This document shows positions 57,821 to 64,000 of a stretch of DNA of 64,000 nt, in pieces. The notes below the pieces were generated by a model. The model was not told the DNA's origin. It saw only the letters and a program-made list of their open reading frames with translations, and made no database searches. The position numbers and the translations under genes were made by a program. The stretch is from an uncultured Oscillospiraceae bacterium (GTDB lineage: Bacteria; Bacillota; Clostridia; Oscillospirales; Oscillospiraceae), in assembly GCA_934622035.1 (NCBI GenBank), contig CAKTVG010000009.1, positions 1 through 64,000 on the forward strand, read 5' to 3'. Positions within the stretch are counted from its first letter, which is position 1; every line of letters begins with the position of its first letter.

Positions 57821-57823
57821 GGC

Positions 57824-58669
57824 TCAGCCCGCCTTGTACGCCTTGCTCAGCAGCATGCCCGCGACAAAATTCTTGGCGATGAAGCAGAGCAACGGAAGCA
57901 CTGAGAAAATACGATAAAAAATACTGAAGTAGTAATCAGGATACAGAGCTTCGGGATACAGGGCCAGAAACAGCTCTGAACCGTTGAAATAAGGAAGAAA
58001 ATTGAAGACCTCGAACCCTTTGCCAGCGAAAACCAGTACGATGGCAGCCAGAGCGGCGAGTAGTTGGATGCCGAAGACGGCATAGCAGACGATGGAGAGC
58101 GTCTTGCAGACCTTGCCGCCCTTTCTGGCAAAAATGCAGCACAGAACGGGAAACACAAAAGCAGTCAACAACTGGTAAATTCCCGTGTCTGAGATAAGTG
58201 GCACGCTTTCCCAGAAACCAAATACCATCCTACTCACCACGGCAATTGCTGCCAGCAGGATGGGAACCCAGCTGCCACTGACGAGCGCGGGCTGTTTGGG
58301 CTTGCTGCCGCCGCCGGAGAAAACGGCCTCCGACCCGGCGAAGCCGGTGCGCTGCACGCTGACGGTAAACGACGCCGCGTCGCAGTCGGGAATGCCTATG
58401 GAAACCTCTCTGCCGAACTGAGCGCCGGGGAGCGCGGCGAGGCCGGAATACTGATAGTCGATCGAGCGCTGCACGCCGCCCTGCGCACTGAAAACGGTGA
58501 CGCGAATTTGCACGGCGCTGATCGGGCGTGTGGCGCAGTTTTTCAGCCCAAGCTGCAGGATCAGGCAGTGCGCCTCATTGTCGCGGAAAAGCGTACCGGA
58601 TTCCACGCTGACCGGCGCACCGGCGGGCGGCAGCGGCTGTGGAAGAGAATAAAGAACGGAATATCTCAT
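57824..58669 (-). CDS. Membrane protein with N-terminal soluble beta domain, unknown
   Basis: A 281-residue protein. The first ~150 residues are polar and probably an immunoglobulin-like or beta-sandwich domain (SGTLFRDNEAHCLILQLGLKN... IRVTVFSAQGG...). The rest holds four predicted membrane segments (WVPILLAAIAVVSRMVFGF, QLLTAFVFPVLCCIF, YAVFGIQLLAALAAIVLVFA, LPLLCFIAKNFVAGMLL). The ATG at 58669 follows AAGGAGAGGG; the longer reading extends into the regulatory region. No family recognised. It is read away from the feo operon, with which it shares the intergenic region of operators. Confidence 0.7.
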   Translation of the reverse strand: MRYSVLYSLPQPLPPAGAPVSVESGTLFRDNEAHCLILQLGLKNCATRPISAVQIRVTVFSAQGGVQRSIDYQYSGLAALPGAQFGREVSIGIPDCDAASFTVSVQRTGFAGSEAVFSGGGSKPKQPALVSGSWVPILLAAIAVVSRMVFGFWESVPLISDTGIYQLLTAFVFPVLCCIFARKGGKVCKTLSIVCYAVFGIQLLAALAAIVLVFAGKGFEVFNFLPYFNGSELFLALYPEALYPDYYFSIFYRIFSVLPLLCFIAKNFVAGMLLSKAYKAG

Positions 58670-58816
58670 ATAACCCTCTCCTTCAAATTGATATTCGGGA
58701 TTTCCTAAGCTAAATTTAGCATAGAATCCCGGAAATAGCAAGCCGAAAAGCATCTGCGCAGAGAAAACGTGTGCCGGGCGCCCTGCGGCCGCTGTAAGTT
58801 TTGACTAACAAACAGG

Positions 58817-58830
58817 TTAGCAGCTGCTAA
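58817..58830. promoter_or_regulatory. Operator TTAGC-N4-GCTAA, site 1
   Basis: TTAGCAGCTGCTAA is a perfect palindrome inside a longer imperfect one (AACAAACAGG left, CTGGTTTGTT right). It lies upstream of the feo -35 element. Confidence 0.65.
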
Positions 58831-58887
58831 CTGGTTTGTTGACTCTGCCGAAAAAGAAAAGAGCGGCAAAATTTTGAAAAAAAGTGC

Positions 58888-58916
58888 TTGACAAAAACCC
58901 ACCGGATGTGTATTCT
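58888..58916 (+). promoter_or_regulatory. feo operon promoter
   Basis: TTGACA (58888-58893), 17-base spacer, TATTCT (58911-58916). Operator site 2 starts 6 bases later, at about +1. Confidence 0.85.
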
Positions 58917-58922
58917 ATAGGC

Positions 58923-58940
58923 GGTTAGCGAAAGCTAACC
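58923..58940. promoter_or_regulatory. Operator TTAGC-N4-GCTAA, site 2
   Basis: GGTTAGC-GAAA-GCTAACC, 7 perfect pairs, overlapping the expected transcription start of feoA. This position fits repression. Confidence 0.75.
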
Positions 58941-58957
58941 ATAGTTCAGCAAAACGG

Positions 58958-58971
58958 TTAGCAACTGCTAA
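58958..58971. promoter_or_regulatory. Operator TTAGC-N4-GCTAA, site 3
   Basis: TTAGCAACTGCTAA, same half-sites, 16 bases after site 2 and 26 bases before the feoA start. Confidence 0.6.
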
Positions 58972-58997
58972 TCAAAAGAAAGAAACGAGGGATGACA

Positions 58998-59210
58998 ATG
59001 CTGCCGTTAAGTCTGGCGCAAATGGGCGAGGAAAACGTGATCCGGCATGTCAGCGGGAGCCCGGAGGTCAAGAAGCATCTGGAGGATCTCGGGTTTGTCG
59101 TCGGCGGAACCGTGACCGTGGTCAACGCCCTCGGCGGGAATGTGATCGTCAACGTGAAGGAAGCCCGTGTCGCCATCAGCGAAGAGATGGCGCGGAAAAT
59201 CATGGTGTGA
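58998..59210 (+). CDS. feoA: FeoA-family protein 1
   Basis: A 70-residue protein of the SH3-like FeoA fold: LSLAQMGEENVIRHVSGSPEVKKHLEDLGFVVGGTVTVVN is the typical order of the motif GxxxxHLxxLGFxxG. It is a small cytosolic partner of the iron transporter FeoB. The ATG at 58998 lies 7 bases after GAGGG; the ATG six bases upstream sits against the site. It is the first gene of the operon, under the TTAGC operators. Confidence 0.88.
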   Translation: MLPLSLAQMGEENVIRHVSGSPEVKKHLEDLGFVVGGTVTVVNALGGNVIVNVKEARVAISEEMARKIMV

Positions 59211-59256
59211 CGGCATTGCGGTGCCTTGTGCATATTTCAAAAAGGAGGAGAACGGA

Positions 59257-59478
59257 ATGAAAACTCTCAGAGAGACAAAGATCGGCGAGACCGTCAAGGT
59301 CGTGAAGCTCCACGGCGAGGGTGCGGTCAAGCGCCGCATCATGGACATGGGCCTGACGAAGGGCGTCGAGGTTTATGTCCGTAAGGTCGCTCCGCTCGGA
59401 GATCCCGTTGAGGTCACGGTGCGCGGCTATGAGCTTTCCCTCCGCAAGGCGGATGCGGAAATGATCGAGGTTGAGTAA
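59257..59478 (+). CDS. feoA: FeoA-family protein 2
   Basis: A 73-residue second FeoA paralogue (VKRRIMDMGLTKGVEVYVRKVAPLGDP...), with the DMGL and ELSLRK motifs expected for FeoA. Tandem feoA genes upstream of feoB are common in Clostridia. The ATG follows AAGGAGG with good spacing; a longer frame from upstream overlaps feoA 1 and is rejected. It lies before operator site 4. Confidence 0.9.
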   Translation: MKTLRETKIGETVKVVKLHGEGAVKRRIMDMGLTKGVEVYVRKVAPLGDPVEVTVRGYELSLRKADAEMIEVE

Positions 59479-59503
59479 GACCTCAAATGATAATGCACGC
59501 TGG

Positions 59504-59517
59504 TTAGCAGCTGCTAA
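59504..59517. promoter_or_regulatory. Operator TTAGC-N4-GCTAA, site 4 (between feoA and feoB)
   Basis: TTAGCAGCTGCTAA, identical to site 1, 24 bases before the feoB ATG. Inside the operon it could control an internal start or act as a roadblock. Confidence 0.6.
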
Positions 59518-59541
59518 TGATTGAAAGAGAGGATTGTTGAT

Positions 59542-62040
59542 ATGGATCTGCGAATTGCCCTTGCGGGCAACCCGAACAGCGGCAAAACGACCCTGTTCAA
59601 TGCGCTGACCGGTTCGAACCAGTTCGTCGGCAACTGGCCGGGCGTCACGGTCGAGAAAAAGGAAGGCAAGCTCAAGAAGCATGACGGCGTCGTCATCACC
59701 GACCTTCCCGGCATTTATTCCCTGTCCCCCTACACGCTCGAAGAGGTCGTTGCAAGAAACTACCTGATCGGCGAGCGCCCCGATGCCATCCTGAACATCA
59801 TCGACGGCACCAACCTGGAGCGTAACCTCTACCTGACCACCCAGCTCACCGAGCTTGGCATTCCGGTTGTCGTCGCCATCAACATGATGGATATCGTCAA
59901 GAAGAACGGCGATAAGATCGACACCCAGGAGCTGGCCCGTCAGCTTGGCTGCAAGGTCGTGGAGATTTCTGCACTGAAGGGCACGGGCGTCATGGAAGCG
60001 GCCGAGGCTGCCTTCCACGCTGCAAAGAACAGCAAGACCGTCCCGCAGCACACCTTCTCCGGCTGCGTGGAGCATGCCATTGCCCATATCGAGGAGGCTG
60101 CCGTACATAACCTTCCCGAGGAGCAGCAGCGCTGGTACGCGATCAAGATCTTTGAACGCGACGACAAGGTGCTCTCCGGTCTGAACATCGACCAGGCGAC
60201 GCTGGCGCACATCGAAAAGGACATCAAGGCCGCCGAGGCCGAGATGGACGACGATGCAGAGTCCATCATCACCAATGAAAGATACATTTATATCGGCACC
60301 ATCATCAAGGCCTGTTACAAGAAAAAGAACGTCGGCAAGCTGAGCGTGTCCGATAAGATCGACCGTGTGGTCACGAACCGCTGGCTGGGTCTGCCGATCT
60401 TCGCGGTCGTTATGTTCCTGGTCTACTGGGTGGCCATGGTTGCCGTCGGCGCTCCCGCGACCGACTGGGCAAACGACGGCCTGTTCGGCGACGGCTGGCA
60501 CCTGTTCGGCATCGACGGCGGCTACGGCGACCTGTCTGAGGAATACGGCGATGCGATGAACGCGGCGCTGGCCTACTATCCGGAGCTGGATGTGGAAGCG
60601 GACGACTTTGACGCCGCCGCAGCTCTTGCGGCGATGAAGGAGGTTCCTGCGACCGAGAAGTCCGCAACCGTCGAGGTTGAGGATGAGGAAACGCTCGCAG
60701 TGGACGATATGACCGTTTACTATGACACCATCCCCGCGGACGCGGATGAGGATTCCACCATCGGCATGACCTATGTGGATGCCATCTCCTTCTTTGAAGA
60801 GAATGGCTTTGACGAGCCGGATCCCGCAGACTACGGCGTTTGGGTCCCCGGCGTTCCCGTTCTGGTCGGCAACCTGCTGGAAAAGGCGGGCGCAGCCGAA
60901 TGGCTCAGCGGCCTGATCCTGGACGGCATCGTCGCCGGTGTCGGCGCGGTTCTGGGCTTTGTTCCCCAGATGCTCGTTCTGTTCCTGATGCTCGCGTTCC
61001 TCGAGGCCTGCGGCTATATGTCCCGTATCGCCTTCGTTCTGGACCGTGTGTTCCGTAAGTTCGGCCTGTCCGGCAAGTCCTTCATCCCGATGCTCATCGG
61101 CGTCGGCTGCGGCGTTCCGGGCGTTATGGCCTCGCGTACCATTGAAAACGAGCGTGACCGCCGCATGACGATCATGACCACCACCTTCATTCCCTGCGGT
61201 GCAAAGGTTCCGTTCATCGGCATGATCGCAGGCGCACTGTTCGGCGGCAGCGCTCTGGTTTCCACCTCCGCTTACTTCATTGGCATGGCTGCAATCATTG
61301 TCTCCGGCATCATGCTGAAGAAGACCAAGATGTTCTCCGGCGAGCCTGCTCCCTTCGTTATGGAGCTGCCGGCTTACCACTGGCCGACCCTCGGCAACGT
61401 TCTCCGCTCCATGTGGGAGCGCGGCTGGTCCTTCATCAAGAAGGCCGGCACCATCATCCTTCTGTCCACCATCTTTGTCTGGTTCACCACCTATTTCGGC
61501 TGGGCCTCCGACGGCTTCCGTATGCTCTCCGAGGAAGAGATCGACTGCTCCATCCTCGCCAAGATCGGCGGCGTGATTGCCTGGATCTTCAAGCCGCTCG
61601 GCTGGGGCAACTGGCAGGCAGCCGTGGCCTCCATCACGGGCCTCGTCGCTAAGGAAAATATCGTCGGTACGCTGGGCATCCTCTATGCCGGTGCTGAGGG
61701 CACGACGGTTTACCAGAACATCGCCAACGCCTTCACCGGCATCACCGGCTACAGCTTCCTCGTGTTCAACCTCCTGTGCGCTCCGTGCTTCGCAGCCATC
61801 GGCGCCATCAAGCGCGAGATGAACAGCCAGAAGTGGACCTGGTTCGCCATCGCCTATCAGTGCGGCTTTGCTTACTGCATCGCCCTGATGGTCAACCAGT
61901 TCGGCAAGATCTTCGTCGGCAGCCCGAACGTCATCGGCCTGATCTTCTCCGTCGCTATCCTGGCGGGCATGATCTACATGCTGGTCCGTCCGTACAAGGA
62001 AGCAACCAAGCTGACCACCAAGGTCAAGGTTACGAAGTAA
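59542..62040 (+). CDS. feoB: Ferrous iron transporter FeoB
   Basis: An 832-residue protein. The N-terminal GTPase domain has G1 GNPNSGKTTLFN (~8-19), G3 DLPGIYSL and G4 NMMD. After a helical GDI-like linker, the transport part holds the conserved gate-like segments FIPMLIGVGCGVPGVMA and TTFIPCGAKVPF. It is longer than many FeoB proteins because of an acidic insert (residues ~337-433, rich in Asp, Glu and Ala) between the first and second membrane segments, predicted to lie outside the cell. It imports Fe(II). The ATG follows AGAGAGG; site 4 lies just upstream. Confidence 0.96.
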   Translation: MDLRIALAGNPNSGKTTLFNALTGSNQFVGNWPGVTVEKKEGKLKKHDGVVITDLPGIYSLSPYTLEEVVARNYLIGERPDAILNIIDGTNLERNLYLTTQLTELGIPVVVAINMMDIVKKNGDKIDTQELARQLGCKVVEISALKGTGVMEAAEAAFHAAKNSKTVPQHTFSGCVEHAIAHIEEAAVHNLPEEQQRWYAIKIFERDDKVLSGLNIDQATLAHIEKDIKAAEAEMDDDAESIITNERYIYIGTIIKACYKKKNVGKLSVSDKIDRVVTNRWLGLPIFAVVMFLVYWVAMVAVGAPATDWANDGLFGDGWHLFGIDGGYGDLSEEYGDAMNAALAYYPELDVEADDFDAAAALAAMKEVPATEKSATVEVEDEETLAVDDMTVYYDTIPADADEDSTIGMTYVDAISFFEENGFDEPDPADYGVWVPGVPVLVGNLLEKAGAAEWLSGLILDGIVAGVGAVLGFVPQMLVLFLMLAFLEACGYMSRIAFVLDRVFRKFGLSGKSFIPMLIGVGCGVPGVMASRTIENERDRRMTIMTTTFIPCGAKVPFIGMIAGALFGGSALVSTSAYFIGMAAIIVSGIMLKKTKMFSGEPAPFVMELPAYHWPTLGNVLRSMWERGWSFIKKAGTIILLSTIFVWFTTYFGWASDGFRMLSEEEIDCSILAKIGGVIAWIFKPLGWGNWQAAVASITGLVAKENIVGTLGILYAGAEGTTVYQNIANAFTGITGYSFLVFNLLCAPCFAAIGAIKREMNSQKWTWFAIAYQCGFAYCIALMVNQFGKIFVGSPNVIGLIFSVAILAGMIYMLVRPYKEATKLTTKVKVTK

Positions 62041-62128
62041 GCTCCTGTAACAAAACGTAGGTATGCCCCGATTCGGGCCGCACCGGCCCGGATCGGAGCC
62101 AACCAATAGAAGAAAGGAGTCGGTTTTT

Positions 62129-62299
62129 ATGTTTCAATGGATTGCGGACAATCTTGCAACCATCTTAATTTGTCTGGTTCTTGCGGTAATCGTTACCCTC
62201 ATTATTTTGAGTCTGGTAAAGAATAAGAAAAAGGGCAAATCCTCCTGTGGCTGCAACTGTGCCCATTGTGCTATGGCAGGCTCCTGCCACAAGAAATAA
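62129..62299 (+). CDS. FeoB-associated Cys-rich membrane protein
   Basis: A 56-residue protein with one membrane helix (ILICLVLAVIVTLIILSLV), a Lys-rich hinge, then CGCNCAHCAMAGSC: five Cys within 14 residues plus a His. This is the pattern of the small protein family that follows feoB in many Firmicutes (PF12669). The Cys tail faces the cytosol by the positive-inside rule and could hand over Fe(II). The ATG follows AAAGGAG. A terminator follows. Confidence 0.9.
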   Translation: MFQWIADNLATILICLVLAVIVTLIILSLVKNKKKGKSSCGCNCAHCAMAGSCHKK

Positions 62300-62306
62300 C
62301 GTGCAA

Positions 62307-62347
62307 GGGGAATCGCAGACGACAAGCCTGCGGTTCCCCGATTTCTT
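62307..62347 (+). terminator. Terminator after the feo operon
   Basis: GGGGAATCGCAG / CTGCGGTTCCCC with one G-T wobble, then ATTTCTTTC. Confidence 0.8.
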
Positions 62348-62363
62348 TCAAAGGAGGTAAGCA

Positions 62364-62756
62364 GTGGCTAACCAGAAAACTCTAACCGCATCGAATCTCC
62401 GCTATCTTCTGACCATGCAGTCGCTGGAGCGGGAGAACGCGGGCGCACGCTGCGTGGATATCGCCACGGCGATGGGGCTTTCCAAGCCCAGCGTGCACAA
62501 CATGATGCAGACGCTCATTCAGCTTGGCCTGGTGAAAAAGAATTCCTACGGCGCGGCCTTCTTTACGGATATGGGCCGGAAGACCGTCCAGTGCTATGGC
62601 CGGTATTACCGTTCCGTCTCCGCGCTGCTGCAAAGGAGCTTCCCGGAGCTGGAGGATGTGCAGACGGCGGCATATTGCCTGCTCTCCGAGATCCCGCCGG
62701 AAAATCTGGAGGCGCTGTCCTCCCGGTATGAAATTCAATTGGAGGAGAGGGTGTAA
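62364..62756 (+). CDS. DtxR/MntR-like winged-helix regulator, apparently without metal ligands
   Basis: A 130-residue protein whose first ~75 residues form a DtxR-type winged helix: ARCVDIATAMGLSKPSVHNMMQTLIQLGLVKKNSYGAAFFTDMGRK. The remaining ~55 residues match the helical dimerisation region in length. By eye, positions that carry metal ligands in MntR/DtxR (N-terminal Asp/Glu, the His of the following helix, and a C/E-x-x-E-H motif) are not kept here (for example DVQTAAYCLLSEI replaces the E-H block). The GTG start follows AAAGGAGGT. A half-site GGCTAACC lies at the start codon. It is a candidate regulator of the TTAGC operators, by position only. Confidence 0.75.
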   Translation: MANQKTLTASNLRYLLTMQSLERENAGARCVDIATAMGLSKPSVHNMMQTLIQLGLVKKNSYGAAFFTDMGRKTVQCYGRYYRSVSALLQRSFPELEDVQTAAYCLLSEIPPENLEALSSRYEIQLEERV

Positions 62757-63458
62757 GTGCCGATCGTAGAATTCAAGGATGTCAGCCGCGTCTATGTCAG
62801 CGGCGACCATGCGCTCAAGGCGCTGGATCATGTGGATATGACCCTGGAGGAGGGAAAGTTCGTCGTCATTCTCGGGCCGAGTGGCGCGGGAAAGAGCACG
62901 CTGCTGAACCTCCTCGGCGGCCTGGACAGCCCGACCAGCGGCAAGATCTATGTCGAGGGGAAGGACATTTCCACCCTGTCGAGCGACCAGCTTGCAGACT
63001 ACCGCGCCCGCACGGTGGGCTTTGTGTTTCAGTTTTATAACCTTGTGCCGACGCTGACCGTCCATGAAAACGTCACGCTGGTCAAGGAGATTGCGCCCGA
63101 TGCACTTTCCGCGACAAAAATGCTGGAGGAGGTCGGCCTGGCCGATCATCTGAAAAACTTCCCCGCCGAGCTTTCCGGCGGCGAGCAGCAGCGCGTGTCC
63201 ATTGCGCGTGCGCTTGCGAAAAACCCGAAAATTCTTCTGTGCGACGAGCCGACCGGCGCGCTGGACTCCGAAACGGGCGTGCATGTGCTCAAGCTTCTGC
63301 TGCGCATGGCGCGGGAGTACGGCAAGACCATCGTCATCGTCACGCACAATCAGAACATTGCAAAAATGGCGGACGTCGTTCTGCGCGTGAAAAGCGGCAG
63401 AATCGTCTCCTGTGAGGAGCAGAAATGTCCTGCCTCCGCCGATGAGATCGACTGGTAA
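62757..63458 (+). CDS. MacB/LolD-type ABC transporter ATPase
   Basis: A 233-residue ATPase with Walker A GPSGAGKSTLLNLLGGLD (~40-57), FVFQFYNLVPTLTV typical of the LolD/MacB/antimicrobial-peptide branch, signature LSGGEQQRVSIARALA, and Walker B ILLCDEPTGALDS. The C-terminus ends in a short Cys-containing tail. The GTG start lies directly after the regulator stop (TAAGTG), after GGAGGAGAGG, so it is coupled to the regulator. It would power the permease encoded next. Confidence 0.88.
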   Translation: MPIVEFKDVSRVYVSGDHALKALDHVDMTLEEGKFVVILGPSGAGKSTLLNLLGGLDSPTSGKIYVEGKDISTLSSDQLADYRARTVGFVFQFYNLVPTLTVHENVTLVKEIAPDALSATKMLEEVGLADHLKNFPAELSGGEQQRVSIARALAKNPKILLCDEPTGALDSETGVHVLKLLLRMAREYGKTIVIVTHNQNIAKMADVVLRVKSGRIVSCEEQKCPASADEIDW

Positions 63459-63469
63459 GGAGGGCGGGT

Positions 63470-64000
63470 ATGCTGCTGCATAAGCTCTGGAGGACTATGC
63501 GCCTGTATCGCGCGCAGTTTCTCTCCATGATCATTATGACCGCGCTCGGCGTCGGCGTCTTCGTCGGCTTCAACATGGAGTGGGTGAGCATCGAGGACAG
63601 CACCTCCGCCTTCTTCGAGCAGACCGGCTATGCCGACTACCGCATCGTTTCCGAGGCGGGCTTCAGCGAGGAGGAGCTTGCGCGTATCCGCGCCATCGAC
63701 GGCGTTGATGCCGCAGCGCGTTTTCTCAGTGTGAATGCCGGGGTCAGCGAACGCGAGGGCGACACTCTGGCCCTCACCGTAACCACGGACGAGGCGGTTT
63801 CCGGCATGCTCCTGTGCGAGGGCGAGCCCTATGACCCGCAGAGTGCGGACGGCCTCTGGCTCTCTTCGCAGTATGCCGGAAAGAATGACCTGCACATCGG
63901 CGACAGCCTGACTCTGACCTATCAGAGCCTTGTGCTGAAAACAACCGTGCGCGGCCTCATCAAGGCCGGGGAATACATGGTCTGCGTGCGCGATGAAAGC
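63470..64000 (+). CDS. FtsX/MacB-like ABC permease (3' end beyond window)
   Basis: The open frame continues to the window edge (177 codons visible). It starts MLLHKLWRTMRLYRAQFLSM, then one membrane segment (IIMTALGVGVFVGF), followed by a large extracellular domain (RIVSEAGFSEEELARIRAIDGVDAAARFL...) as in MacB-type permeases. The ATG follows AAGGAGGGC, 11 bases after the ATPase stop. The substrate is unknown; a link to iron or envelope stress is suggested only by its place behind the feo regulator. Confidence 0.82.
   Translation, partial: MLLHKLWRTMRLYRAQFLSMIIMTALGVGVFVGFNMEWVSIEDSTSAFFEQTGYADYRIVSEAGFSEEELARIRAIDGVDAAARFLSVNAGVSEREGDTLALTVTTDEAVSGMLLCEGEPYDPQSADGLWLSSQYAGKNDLHIGDSLTLTYQSLVLKTTVRGLIKAGEYMVCVRDES

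Overview
The window is GC-rich bacterial DNA with strong Shine-Dalgarno sites (AGGAGG type), sigma-A-like promoters, tightly packed operons and no tRNA or rRNA gene that I could see. The gene set (acetyl-CoA synthase/corrinoid protein genes, FchA beside FolD, FeoA-FeoA-FeoB with a Cys-rich partner, DUF1292, VanW, PstSCAB-PhoU, ECF S component) points to an anaerobic Clostridia member, most likely a gut Oscillospirales-type organism with Wood-Ljungdahl (WL) genes. This placement is an inference from gene content, not a database match.

Layout. 1-1973: 3' part of an LTA-synthase-like sulfatase-fold membrane enzyme. 2.3-20.4 kb: a long rightward WL region holding metF, cooC, acsD, a fused acsC-acsE gene, a small lipoprotein gene, acsB, a cupin gene, acsV, a DUF3786 gene, a trigger-factor-like gene lacking the ribosome-binding domain, fhs, a small DUF6440-like gene, fchA, folD, a DUF1576 membrane protein and a lipoprotein. 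Together these carry formate to methyl-THF (fhs, fchA, folD, metF), methyl transfer to the corrinoid protein (acsE on acsC/acsD), acetyl-CoA formation (acsB), and maturation/activation (cooC, acsV). The CO dehydrogenase subunit (acsA/cooS) and formate dehydrogenase are not in the window. pta at 21.3 kb (minus) would carry acetyl-CoA toward acetate.

20.4-32.9 kb: a structured intergenic element, a tiny 18-residue Cys-containing ORF in its own promoter-terminator unit, then housekeeping genes (pta, rluA-type synthase, GNAT, GlmU-like, prs, pth, mfd, vanW). 33.0-35.8 kb minus: vanY-type carboxypeptidase, DUF436, ECF S component, tadA. 36.0-37.7 kb: a visibly AT-richer patch with two secreted/lipoprotein genes. 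38.0-44.5 kb minus: complete pstSCAB-phoU-phoB-phoR operon preceded by a recognisable Pho box. 44.6-49.0 kb plus: nucleoside-type ABC transporter (ATPase and two permeases, no binding protein) followed by udk. 49.3-54.6 kb minus: secreted nuclease, a small unknown, ArsP_2-like permease, an aconitase-family hydratase and an amidase. 54.7-57.0 kb plus: DEDD exonuclease, mutY, DUF1292. 57.4-58.7 kb minus: LMW phosphatase and an unknown membrane protein. 58.8-64.0 kb plus: iron-transport operon feoA-feoA-feoB-Cys-rich protein with four TTAGC-N4-GCTAA operators, a DtxR-like regulator and the start of a MacB-like ABC exporter.

A modular palindromic intergenic repeat (GTAGGGGC...GTGCAGGC type) recurs at least nine times across the window. 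The most notable items are the AcsC-AcsE fusion, a FolD lacking the usual catalytic lysine next to FchA, the trigger-factor-like protein inside the WL cluster, a dyad shared by the metF and fhs promoters, and the 18-residue ORF. All coordinates and residue positions were read by eye.
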